Below are positions 1-5,160 of a stretch of 13,721 bases of DNA, piece after piece. How positions within the stretch are numbered: position 1 is the first letter of the stretch; each line of letters begins with the position of its first letter. A model generated the notes under the pieces. It was not told where the DNA came from and ran no database searches. It was given only the letters and a program-made list of their open reading frames with translations. Position numbers and translations under genes: made by a program. This DNA is from an uncultured Neisseria sp. GTDB taxonomy: Bacteria; Pseudomonadota; Gammaproteobacteria; Burkholderiales; Neisseriaceae. Where the stretch lies: contig CAMURX010000022.1 in NCBI GenBank assembly GCA_947097615.1, forward strand, positions 1 to 13,721, in the 5' to 3' direction.

Positions 1-351
1 GAAGGCGTGCTGATGTATTTTGAAGAAGCGCAGGTGCAGGCGTTTTTCCAAATGGTGCAGCGCAAACTGCCCGGCACGCAGATTGTGCTGGATACGCTGT
101 TTAAAAAAATGGTCGGCCGCGCCCAGCAGCACGACGCGCTGCGGCAAATGGGCGAAACGCCGCCCGAATTCCGCTGGGGCGTGAGCAATGCGGGCGATGT
201 GTTGAAGCTGGCAAAGGGTAGCCGCCTGGTTGAAGAGATCGGACTCAGCAGCCTCTGCGCGCCGCGCTATCCCTTTATCCTGCGCCTGCTGCTTAAAACC
301 CGCTGGGGGCGCGAAAATCTGGATGTGCGGCTGATGCGGATACAGCTTTGA
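1..351 (+). CDS. SAM-dependent methyltransferase, LCM-like (3' part)
   Basis: The reading frame is open from the first base, so the gene begins outside the window and only its last 116 residues are present. The visible part opens with EGVLMYF. This matches the E-G-hydrophobic-MY(L/F) motif of the leucine carboxyl methyltransferase-like family (COG3315, Ppm1/Tcmp O-methyltransferases), which follows the SAM-binding Rossmann core. The rest (VLDTLFKKM, PPEFRWGVSNAGDV, the C-terminal LDVRLMRIQL strand) fits the helical insert and last strands of that family. The methyl acceptor cannot be inferred, because such proteins in Gram-negative bacteria are mostly uncharacterised. The gene ends 14 nt before the first arm of a perfect DUS hairpin. 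The family is likely; the substrate is unknown. Confidence 0.7.
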   Translation, partial: EGVLMYFEEAQVQAFFQMVQRKLPGTQIVLDTLFKKMVGRAQQHDALRQMGETPPEFRWGVSNAGDVLKLAKGSRLVEEIGLSSLCAPRYPFILRLLLKTRWGRENLDVRLMRIQL

Positions 352-365
352 GGCCGCGCAGACAT

Positions 366-431
366 GGCAAAAGGCCGTCTGAAAGCACCGCTTCAACGAA
401 GTTAAAACCGTTTTTCAGACGGCCTTTTGCC
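366..431. terminator. DUS-pair hairpin terminator
   Basis: Two opposed AG-DUS (372-383 and 414-425) lie in a perfect 19-bp stem (366-384 with 413-431) around a 28-nt loop. The A-run before one arm and T-run after the other let it work in either direction. It separates the methyltransferase from the small gene at 494. The loop carries the CTTCAACGAAG segment of a longer repeat also found at 2129 and 9604. Confidence 0.8.
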
Positions 432-455
432 GCCAAACCGCCGCTTCGGTAGAAT
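427..455 (+). promoter_or_regulatory. Candidate sigma70 promoter for the 45-aa ORF
   Basis: TTGCCG (427-432) and TAGAAT (450-455) are separated by 17 nt, with a predicted start near 462. This is about 30 nt before the ATG at 494 and immediately after the hairpin terminator, so the small gene would be transcribed on its own. The -35 matches consensus at 4 of 6 positions and the -10 at 5 of 6. Confidence 0.45.
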
Positions 456-493
456 GCGCGCCCTTATCCCGCAACACAATCAGGAGCAGCAAA

Positions 494-631
494 ATGGACG
501 ATACCGATTTCGACAGCGCAATGGACAACCTCGACGACGCATTGGCCGGTTTTGACGACGTGGCCGTGGAAGGCGGATTCGACAGCGACAGCGACGACGA
601 TTCCTGCCCCGGCGGCGCGTGCAAAATCTGA
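494..631 (+). CDS. Unrecognised small acidic protein, 45 aa
   Basis: This ORF starts at ATG 494 behind a clear AGGAG ribosome binding site (482-486, 7 nt spacing) and has a plausible promoter at 427-455. The product is MDDTDFDSAMDNLDDALAGF, then a second Asp-rich stretch (DSDSDDD), then a C-terminal SCPGGACKI. It is strongly acidic, has no signal peptide or membrane segment, and ends with two cysteines in a CPGGAC arrangement that could bind metal or form a disulfide. DUS hairpins lie on both sides, so it is probably monocistronic. A DUF2288 gene converges on it from the right. I do not recognise the family. The RBS, promoter and terminator make it a credible gene. The metal-binding idea is inference. 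Confidence 0.6.
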   Translation: MDDTDFDSAMDNLDDALAGFDDVAVEGGFDSDSDDDSCPGGACKI

Positions 632-650
632 GTTCCGCGTCTGACGCGCC

Positions 651-696
651 AAAAGGCCGTCTGAAAAACCGATTCGGGTTTTCAGACGGCCTTTTT
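651..696. terminator. Bidirectional DUS-pair terminator
   Basis: AG-DUS at 654-665 and its inverse at 681-692 sit in a 17-bp perfect stem (651-667 with 679-695) bounded by A4 and T5 runs. It lies between the rightward 45-aa gene and the leftward DUF2288 gene, so it can terminate both. A further minus-orientation DUS at 716-727 overlaps the end of the DUF2288 gene. Confidence 0.8.
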
Positions 697-716
697 CGTT
701 TGCGGCCTGCGTTTTT

Positions 717-1019
717 TCAGACGGCCTCACGCACCGGCTGCACCAGCACCCACGGCGCGACCACCACCGCCCACATTTCCTGCTTGTCGGCATAAAAACG
801 CCGCGCCTGTTCTTCCGTCACCAGGCCGAATTTCCCCGCCTCCATCAGGCGGGCGACGGCTTCGCGGTCGTCGTCGGCCACCAGCCGCGCGGCGGCAATC
901 AAATCGACATCGGGCGACACATATACCGCCGCGCCGCGCGCGAAATGGCTTTGCAGGTCTGCCCAAGCGATGCGGGCTGTTTCGAGGTTGAGTTTGTCGT
1001 TTAAAAGCGGTTCGGTCAT
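717..1019 (-). CDS. DUF2288 family protein
   Basis: The product is 100 aa if started at MTEPLLNDKLNLETARIAW. The pattern (L-N-ETA-IAW-DL-HFARG near the N-terminus, a D-x-DL-AA-L-ADD middle, then WAVVVAPWVLVQ at the end) is that of DUF2288, a short cytoplasmic proteobacterial family of unknown function. I prefer the ATG at 1019 because a GGGAT-type Shine-Dalgarno lies about 8 nt upstream. An ATG at 1028 would add MQP but has poorer spacing. The last codons, GCC GTC TGA, come from a DUS (716-727), so the uptake sequence supplies both the C-terminal Ala-Val and the stop codon. The gene points towards, and shares a terminator region with, the small gene at 494. Confidence 0.8.
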   Translation of the reverse strand: MTEPLLNDKLNLETARIAWADLQSHFARGAAVYVSPDVDLIAAARLVADDDREAVARLMEAGKFGLVTEEQARRFYADKQEMWAVVVAPWVLVQPVREAV

Positions 1020-1047
1020 CGGCTGCATCCCATGTCAAAAAGCGGCG

Positions 1048-1053
1048 ATTATA
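1048..1053 (-). promoter_or_regulatory. Possible -10 element of the DUF2288 gene
   Basis: The minus strand reads TATAAT here, preceded by TTGGC, with a predicted start about 20 nt before the chosen ATG. There is no good -35 at 16-18 nt spacing, so this is a weak call. Confidence 0.3.
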
Positions 1054-1094
1054 GCCAAAGCCCCAGACGGCCGCTGCCTCGGCTCGGTTTTGCT

Positions 1095-1134
1095 TTTTCA
1101 GAAACGTTATTTCCGCGTAGGCGGGAACGGCCTC
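1095..1134. repeat. DUS arm split by a dRS3-like palindrome (copy A)
   Basis: This 40-bp unit matches 9650-9689 at 37 of 40 positions. It contains ATTTCC-N8-GGGAAC (1109-1128), a degenerate form of the neisserial dRS3 palindrome ATTCCC-N8-GGGAAT. The flanks TTTTCAGA and CGGCCTC would join into an inverted DUS if the 25 bp between them were removed. Confidence 0.65.
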
Positions 1135-1160
1135 CGCCGCAAAAAGTGCGCGCGGTCGGA

Positions 1161-1189
1161 TTTACAAAAAAAGTGTTACACCGTATCAT
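1161..1189 (+). promoter_or_regulatory. Candidate promoter of the znu operon
   Basis: TTTACA (1161-1166) and TATCAT (1184-1189) are separated by 17 nt, each differing from consensus at one position. The predicted start is near 1196, giving a leader of about 110 nt before the small ORF at 1305. It is the best promoter-like match between the DUF2288 gene and znuC that points the right way, and a Zur-like palindrome overlaps it. Confidence 0.55.
1174..1188 (+). promoter_or_regulatory. Zur-like operator
   Basis: TGTTACACCGTATCA is an imperfect palindrome (TGTTAC-3-GTATCA). It agrees at 12 of 15 positions with the meningococcal Zur motif as I remember it (TGTTATDNHATAACA). It overlaps the spacer and -10 of the predicted znu promoter, where a zinc-loaded repressor would block RNA polymerase. 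The match is by eye and the consensus is from memory. Confidence 0.5.
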
Positions 1190-1304
1190 CACGCCTTTTT
1201 CGACGCCGCCATATTTCGTGAAGGCCGTCTGAAAACACATTCCGACAAACCTCCGCAGGCGGCAGGCCGTCTGCACCGCCCGCCGCGCGCGGGAACATAC
1301 GACA

Positions 1305-1403
1305 ATGAATCTATTACTCAGCGGATTACTCCAACGGCTGCTTCTGGCGGCGGCGGCTTTGGCCGTGGTGTGGGGTGTTTATTTTTGGGCGGCATCGTCA
1401 TGA
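1305..1403 (+). CDS. Putative 32-aa membrane peptide upstream of znuC
   Basis: ATG 1305 opens a 32-codon frame, MNLLLSGLLQRLLLAAAALA followed by VVWGVYFWAASS, that ends in TGA. This stop overlaps the znuC ATG (ATGA, 1400-1403). A GGGAA at 1291-1295 is a possible ribosome binding site at about 9 nt spacing. The product would be one hydrophobic helix with a single internal Arg and a Trp/Tyr-rich end, typical of a single-pass inner-membrane microprotein. The 4-nt overlap with znuC suggests translational coupling: it may be a real peptide or a device to load ribosomes onto znuC, which has no evident SD of its own. I do not recognise a family. A chance ORF is possible, but the start, SD and stop overlap together favour function. 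Confidence 0.45.
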   Translation: MNLLLSGLLQRLLLAAAALAVVWGVYFWAASS

Positions 1404-2122
1404 TCGAAGTGGAAAACCTCACCGTCAGCTACCAGCGCAAACCGGCCGTGCACCATGTGGACATGCGTTTCGACAACGCTTCGATGTGGGCGGTGTTCGG
1501 CCCCAACGGCGCGGGCAAATCGACGCTGCTCAAAGCCGTGATGGGGCTGCTCGAATGCACCACCGGCAAGGTGTCGTGGCAGGGTTTGCAGCGCAGCGAC
1601 ATCGCCTATCTGCCGCAGCAGGCCGACATCGACCGCAACCAGCCGATGACGGTGTTCGAGCTGGCGGCGATGGGGCTGTGGTACGAAATCGGCTTTTTCG
1701 GCCGCGTGAACGCCGCGCAGAAGGAGCGCGTGATGCAGGCTCTGGCGCGGGTGGAAATGGCCGAATTTGCCCACCGCCAGATCGCCCACCTGTCCAACGG
1801 CCAGTTCCAGCGCGTGCTGTTTGCGCGGATGCTGGCGCAGAACGCCAAATTCCTACTGCTCGACGAACCCTTCAACGCGGTGGACGCGAAAACGACCTAC
1901 GCCCTGCTCGACGTGCTGCGCCAGTGCAATGCCGATCATCAGGCGGTGATTGCCGTGTTGCACGACTACGAACAAGTGCGCGCCTATTTTCCCAACACGC
2001 TGCTGATTGCGCGGGAAAAAATCATGGCGGGCAAAACCGAGGACGTGCTGACCGAGGGCTATCTGCAACAGGCCAACGAGGCCATGCAGCGTTACGACTA
2101 CGCGCAGTGGTGCGCCGCCTGA
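1400..2122 (+). CDS. znuC: Zinc/manganese ABC transporter ATPase ZnuC
   Basis: This 240-aa cytoplasmic ATPase energises high-affinity Zn(II) (possibly also Mn(II)) import through ZnuB. Visible motifs are Walker A GPNGAGKST (34-42), Q-loop LPQQ (71-74), signature LSNGQ (131-135), Walker B FLLLDE (151-156), D-loop NAVD (159-162) and switch His188. The signature has Asn where LSGGQ has its first Gly. The length fits metal-type (ABC-3 partner) ATPases. I start at ATG 1400 (MIEVENLTVSY) rather than the in-frame GTG at 1370, because the family begins at the first beta strand and the 1400 ATG overlaps the stop of the upstream peptide ORF. znuB and znuA follow on the same strand. In pathogenic Neisseria the same operon is also called mntABC, so the metal preference is not settled by sequence. 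Confidence 0.9.
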   Translation: MIEVENLTVSYQRKPAVHHVDMRFDNASMWAVFGPNGAGKSTLLKAVMGLLECTTGKVSWQGLQRSDIAYLPQQADIDRNQPMTVFELAAMGLWYEIGFFGRVNAAQKERVMQALARVEMAEFAHRQIAHLSNGQFQRVLFARMLAQNAKFLLLDEPFNAVDAKTTYALLDVLRQCNADHQAVIAVLHDYEQVRAYFPNTLLIAREKIMAGKTEDVLTEGYLQQANEAMQRYDYAQWCAA

Positions 2123-2128
2123 GTGCGA

Positions 2129-2291
2129 AGGCCGTCTGAAAGCACGGCTTCAACGAAGTTTATAGTGAAACAAACACGGAAAGGTACAAGGCAGCAAGCC
2201 GAAGACAGTACAGATAGTACGGCGAGGCGCAGCAACGCCGTAGATTTTTGTGTTGGCTCACTATAAAACGTTTCCGGCTTTCAGACGGCCT
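2129..2291. repeat. DUS-pair repeat interrupted by a Correia element
   Basis: The left arm (AG-DUS 2129-2140 followed by the GCTTCAACGAAGTT segment to 2160) and the right arm (AAAACG at 2265-2270, then an inverted DUS at 2280-2291) form one repeat of the kind seen at 372-425. A 105-bp Correia element sits between them. Without the insert the two arms would form a DUS hairpin between znuC and znuB. Confidence 0.75.
2161..2265. mobile_element. Correia repeat enclosed element (short, ~105 bp form)
   Basis: The element begins with TATAGTG (2161-2167) and ends with its complement CACTATA (2259-2265). Inside are the blocks typical of the neisserial Correia element: ACAAGGC, a GACAGTACAGATAGTACGG core, GAGGCG and AACGCCGTA, then a T-run. 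At 105 bp it corresponds to the internally deleted class, which lacks the central IHF-site segment. The inverted repeats have diverged beyond the first 8 bp. Known Correia elements are non-autonomous, insert at TA, can be cut by RNase III when transcribed, and can supply promoters. Confidence 0.85.
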
Positions 2292-2321
2292 CTATCCCGA
2301 ACACGATAACAACAAACACAT

Positions 2322-3203
2322 ATGACACTCCCCCTTTACGAATGGCTGATCGAGCCGTTCGCCGAATTCGACTTTATGCGCCACGCACTCGCCTCGGTGG
2401 TGTTCCTCGCCCTGAGCGCCGCGCCCGTCGGCGTGTTTCTCGTTATGCGGCGCATGAGCCTGGTGGGCGACGCGCTCGGCCACGCCGTATTGCCCGGTGC
2501 GGCGGTGGGCTACATGCTCGGCGGCCTCAGCCTGCCCGCCATGAGCGCGGGCGGTTTTGCCGCCGGCATGGTTATGGCCCTGCTGGCCGGGCTGGTGAGC
2601 CGCTTCACCGACCTCAAAGAAGACGCCAACTTCGCCGCCTTCTACCTCACCAGCCTTGCCGTCGGCGTTTTGCTGGTGAGCATGGGCGGCAGCAATATCG
2701 ACCTGCTGCACCTTCTGTTCGGCTCGATACTCGCCGTCGATCTGAGCGCCCTCACCCTCGTCGCCCTCGTCGCCAGCGCCACCATCCTCACCCTCGCCGT
2801 CATCTACCGCCCGCTGCTGCTCGAAAGCATAGACCCGCTGTTTTTAAAGGCGGTAAACGGCAAAGGCGCGCTGTGGCACCTGATTTTCCTCGTGCTGGTG
2901 GTGATGAACCTCGTTGCCGGTTTCCAAGCGCTCGGCACACTGATGGCCGTCGGCCTGATGATGATTCCGGCGATTACCGCCCGCCTGTGGGCGCGCAACA
3001 TGGGCATGCTGATGCTGCTGTCCGTTGTCTTCGCCCTGCTGTGCGGCCTGGCCGGACTGCTGTTTTCCTACCACGTTGAAATCCCCTCCGGCCCGGCCAT
3101 CATCCTCTTCTGCGGCGGCTGGTACGCCCTCTCCGTGCTCATCGGCAGCGAAGGCGGCGTACTCACCAAGCAGCTGCGCCGCAGCCGCCACAAAACCTTC
3201 TAA
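2322..3203 (+). CDS. znuB: Zinc/manganese ABC transporter permease ZnuB
   Basis: This 293-aa integral membrane protein belongs to the ABC-3 family and forms the channel for Zn(II) (or Mn(II)) across the inner membrane. Features seen are an N-terminal amphipathic stretch (LYEWLIEPFAEFDFMRHA), the family hallmark MSLVGDALGHAVLPG (about 45-59), several hydrophobic helices, and the FQALGTLMAVGLMMIPAITA segment (about 203-222) that contacts the ATPase. The C-terminus is a short basic tail. No convincing Shine-Dalgarno precedes ATG 2322. About 200 nt holding a Correia element separate it from znuC, an unusually long gap inside such an operon. znuA follows 23 nt after the stop. Confidence 0.9.
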   Translation: MTLPLYEWLIEPFAEFDFMRHALASVVFLALSAAPVGVFLVMRRMSLVGDALGHAVLPGAAVGYMLGGLSLPAMSAGGFAAGMVMALLAGLVSRFTDLKEDANFAAFYLTSLAVGVLLVSMGGSNIDLLHLLFGSILAVDLSALTLVALVASATILTLAVIYRPLLLESIDPLFLKAVNGKGALWHLIFLVLVVMNLVAGFQALGTLMAVGLMMIPAITARLWARNMGMLMLLSVVFALLCGLAGLLFSYHVEIPSGPAIILFCGGWYALSVLIGSEGGVLTKQLRRSRHKTF

Positions 3204-3226
3204 ACCCCCGTCGAAAAGGAACAAAC

Positions 3227-4162
3227 ATGAAACACTGGAAACCCGCCCTCCTCGCCCTCCTGATTGCCGGCGCGGCCAACGCCGAACCGCTCAATGTTGT
3301 CAGCAGCTTCAGCATTTTGGGCGACGTCGCCAAACAAATCGGCGGCGACAAAATCGCCGTCACCAACCTCGTCGGCGCGGATCAGGACTCGCACGTCTAC
3401 CGCCTCACCAGCGGCGATTTGAAAAAAATCCGCGCCGCCAAACTCGTGCTGCTCAACGGCCTCGGCTTCGAGTCCGGCGAAATGACCCGCGCCGTGCAGC
3501 AGAGCAAAGTGCGCTACGCCGAAGCCGCCGCCGGCATCAAAGCCATCGAAGCCGATCACGACCACGATCACGACCACCACGGCCATGATCACGACCACGG
3601 CCATGATCACGACCACGGCCACGAACACCACCACCACGGCGCCTACGACCCGCACGTTTGGAGCGACCCCTCGCTGATGCAGAAATACGCCACCAACGTC
3701 GCCGACGCCCTCATCCAAGCCGACCCGCAAAACAAAGCCCATTACAGCCAACGCCTGCAAAACTACGGCAAAGAGCTGCAACAGCTCGACGCCTACGCCA
3801 AAGCCAAATTCGACGCCGTCCCCGCCGCACGCCGCAAAGTCCTCACCGGCCACGAAGCCTTCGGCTACATGGGACGCCGCTACAACATCAAATTCTACGC
3901 ACCGCAGGGCATCAACACCGAAGCCGAACCCTCCGCCAAACACGTCGCCGCCCTCATCCGCCAGGTCAAACAGGAAGGCATCAAAGCCGTGTTTGCCGAA
4001 AACATCAAAGACTCCCGCATGCTCGAACGCATCGCCAAAGAGTCCGGCAGCACAGTCGGCGGCAAACTCTATTCCGACGCCCTGAGCAAAACCCCGCCCG
4101 CCGACACCTACACCGGCATGATCCGCCACAACGTCGACGCCCTCGCCAAAGCCATGAAATAA
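3227..4162 (+). CDS. znuA: Periplasmic zinc-binding protein ZnuA
   Basis: This 311-aa cluster A-I solute-binding protein captures Zn(II) (or Mn(II)) in the periplasm for ZnuBC. It has a signal peptide (residues 1-19, cleavage after AANA) and an AAAAGGAA-type ribosome binding site. Expected metal ligands are His56 (DSHVY), His143 (DPHVW), His209 (LTGHEAFGY) and Asp284 (LYSDAL). Between the first two ligands lies a His/Asp-rich loop (about 110-137) made largely of GHDHDH units. This is typical of zinc-type proteins and favours zinc over manganese. The loop DNA is an 18-bp tandem repeat (3581-3634). The gene ends the znu operon and is followed by a strong DUS terminator. Confidence 0.92.
   Translation: MKHWKPALLALLIAGAANAEPLNVVSSFSILGDVAKQIGGDKIAVTNLVGADQDSHVYRLTSGDLKKIRAAKLVLLNGLGFESGEMTRAVQQSKVRYAEAAAGIKAIEADHDHDHDHHGHDHDHGHDHDHGHEHHHHGAYDPHVWSDPSLMQKYATNVADALIQADPQNKAHYSQRLQNYGKELQQLDAYAKAKFDAVPAARRKVLTGHEAFGYMGRRYNIKFYAPQGINTEAEPSAKHVAALIRQVKQEGIKAVFAENIKDSRMLERIAKESGSTVGGKLYSDALSKTPPADTYTGMIRHNVDALAKAMK
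3581..3634 (+). repeat. 18-bp tandem repeat in the znuA His-rich loop
   Basis: Two identical 18-bp units (GGCCATGATCACGACCAC at 3581-3598 and 3599-3616) are followed by a degenerate third (3617-3634). Each encodes GHDHDH or a variant. Gain or loss of a unit keeps the frame and changes loop length by six residues. Confidence 0.85.
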
Positions 4163-4175
4163 AGCGGCACAAGAC

Positions 4176-4212
4176 AGAAGGCCGTCTGAAACCGATTTTC
4201 AGACGGCCTTCT
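4176..4212. terminator. DUS-pair terminator after znuA
   Basis: A perfect 16-bp stem (4176-4191 with 4197-4212) made of AGAAGGCCGTCTGAAA and its complement closes on a 5-nt loop. It is the only hairpin directly behind znuA and ends the operon. The T-run is short. Confidence 0.8.
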
Positions 4213-4245
4213 ATACCTGTTGCACAACACAGCCGATGAGAAGGT

Positions 4246-4274
4246 TTGACATTTACCCAAACTTGCGTTTTAAT
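4246..4274 (+). promoter_or_regulatory. Promoter of the metNIQ transcript
   Basis: A consensus TTGACA (4246-4251) and TTTAAT (4269-4274) are separated by exactly 17 nt. This is one of the best sigma70 matches in the window. The predicted start near 4281 gives a leader of about 139 nt before metN. Confidence 0.7.
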
Positions 4275-4280
4275 CACGAA

Positions 4281-4419
4281 ACTTGATGTATACGCCGATT
4301 TGACACAGCTTGCGGGCGTTAAAACAGCTAAAGCGTTACAGAGTTTTTCGATTTAAGCTGTTATTTTTTTAAGCCCGCTGTGTTCCACATCGGGCTTTGT
4401 TTTATCCGGAAACGACACA
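4281..4419 (+). promoter_or_regulatory. Structured metN leader, candidate riboswitch/attenuator
   Basis: Three elements can be seen between the predicted start and metN. First, a hairpin 4323-4332/4352-4362 (AACAGCTAAA with TTTAAGCTGTT, one bulge) is followed by ATTTTTTT (4363-4370). Second, a stronger hairpin follows immediately: AAGCCCG (4371-4377) with CGGGCTT (4391-4397), plus TGTG/CACA inside, then TTGTTTT, ending 17 nt before the ATG. Third, CACAGC (4304-4309) plus GGGC (4314-4317) can pair with GCCCGCTGTG (4373-4382), which would prevent the second hairpin. Such switching is typical of transcription attenuation by a metabolite. Only a 5-codon ORF (4286) with no Met run is present, so a Met leader peptide is unlikely. 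A ligand such as SAM or methionine is inference. Confidence 0.5.
4371..4403 (+). terminator. Rho-independent terminator inside the metN leader
   Basis: An 11-bp stem with one internal mismatch (4371-4382 with 4386-4397), a 3-nt loop and a following TTGTTTT form a canonical intrinsic terminator. It does not contain a DUS, unlike nearly all other terminators here. Its place between the promoter and metN makes it a probable regulatory stop, not a gene end. Confidence 0.65.
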
Positions 4420-5160
4420 ATGATTACTCTCGACAGGGTCTCCAAACGCTACCAAACGCGCGACAAACAATGGTTTACCGCCGTCGAACCCACCAGCCTC
4501 GACATCGGACAGGGCGAAATCTTCGGCCTGATGGGCTATTCGGGAGCAGGCAAATCCACCCTGCTGCGCCTCATCAACCTATTGGAGCGCCCCGATTCCG
4601 GCCGCGTCCTCGTCGGCGGCGAAGACCTCACCGCCATGACACCCGCCCAACTGCGCCGTACGCGGCAAAACATCGGCATGGTGTTCCAGCAGTTCAACCT
4701 CCTGTCCAACCGCACCGTGTCCGGCAACGTCGCCTTCCCCCTCGAAATCGCAGGATGGCCGTCTGAAAAAACCGCCGTGCGCGTCAAAGAATGCCTGGAA
4801 ATCGTCGGCCTGTCCGACCGCGCGCACCACTATCCCGCCCAGCTCTCCGGCGGGCAGAAACAACGCGTCGGCATCGCCCGCGCCCTCGCCCCCAACCCCA
4901 AAGTGATTCTGGCCGACGAGCCCACCTCCGCACTCGATCCCGCCACCACCCGCAGCGTGCTCGAATGCCTCGAAGACATCAACCGCCGCTTCCACGTCAC
5001 CATCGTCATCGTCACCCACGAAATGAACGTCATCCGCCGCCTGTGCCGCCGCACCGCCCTGCTGCACCAAGGCCGCCTCCTCGAAGTGGCCGACGTGCGC
5101 GACCGCCAAATCCTCGCCCGCACCGACATCGGCCGCGAACTGATTACGGAAGAACTATGA
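4420..5160 (+). CDS. metN: D/L-methionine ABC transporter ATPase MetN
   Basis: This 246-aa ATPase drives methionine import with MetI. Visible motifs are Walker [10 protein letters not shown] (39-47), Q-loop FQQF (89-92), signature LSGGQ (142-146), Walker B VILADE (162-167), D-loop SALD (170-173) and His200. Many MetN proteins, such as the E. coli one, are about 340 aa and end in a NIL/ACT-like domain that binds methionine and inhibits transport. Here the protein stops about 45 residues after the switch His, so that domain is absent, as I recall for the meningococcal enzyme. A DUS (core 4758-4767) lies inside the gene and encodes Pro-Ser-Glu. The stop overlaps the metI start (ATGA). Confidence 0.92.
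   Translation: MITLDRVSKRYQTRDKQWFTAVEPTSLDIGQGEIFGLMGYSGAGKSTLLRLINLLERPDSGRVLVGGEDLTAMTPAQLRRTRQNIGMVFQQFNLLSNRTVSGNVAFPLEIAGWPSEKTAVRVKECLEIVGLSDRAHHYPAQLSGGQKQRVGIARALAPNPKVILADEPTSALDPATTRSVLECLEDINRRFHVTIVIVTHEMNVIRRLCRRTALLHQGRLLEVADVRDRQILARTDIGRELITEEL

Noticed and set aside
3548..3640. Tandem repeats as a CRISPR-like array
   Set aside because: Units are contiguous, coding and in frame, with no spacers. They are the His-rich loop of ZnuA.
3200..4129. Long minus-strand ORF of 309 codons opposite znuA
   Set aside because: Its Val/Gly/Phe-rich sequence mirrors znuA codons in GC-rich DNA, and znuA has clear motifs, signal peptide and SD.
4236..4303. Short ORFs ahead of metN (16 codons at 4236, 5 codons at 4286) as an attenuation leader peptide
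   Set aside because: Neither has a run of Met codons, and the first begins upstream of the predicted transcription start.
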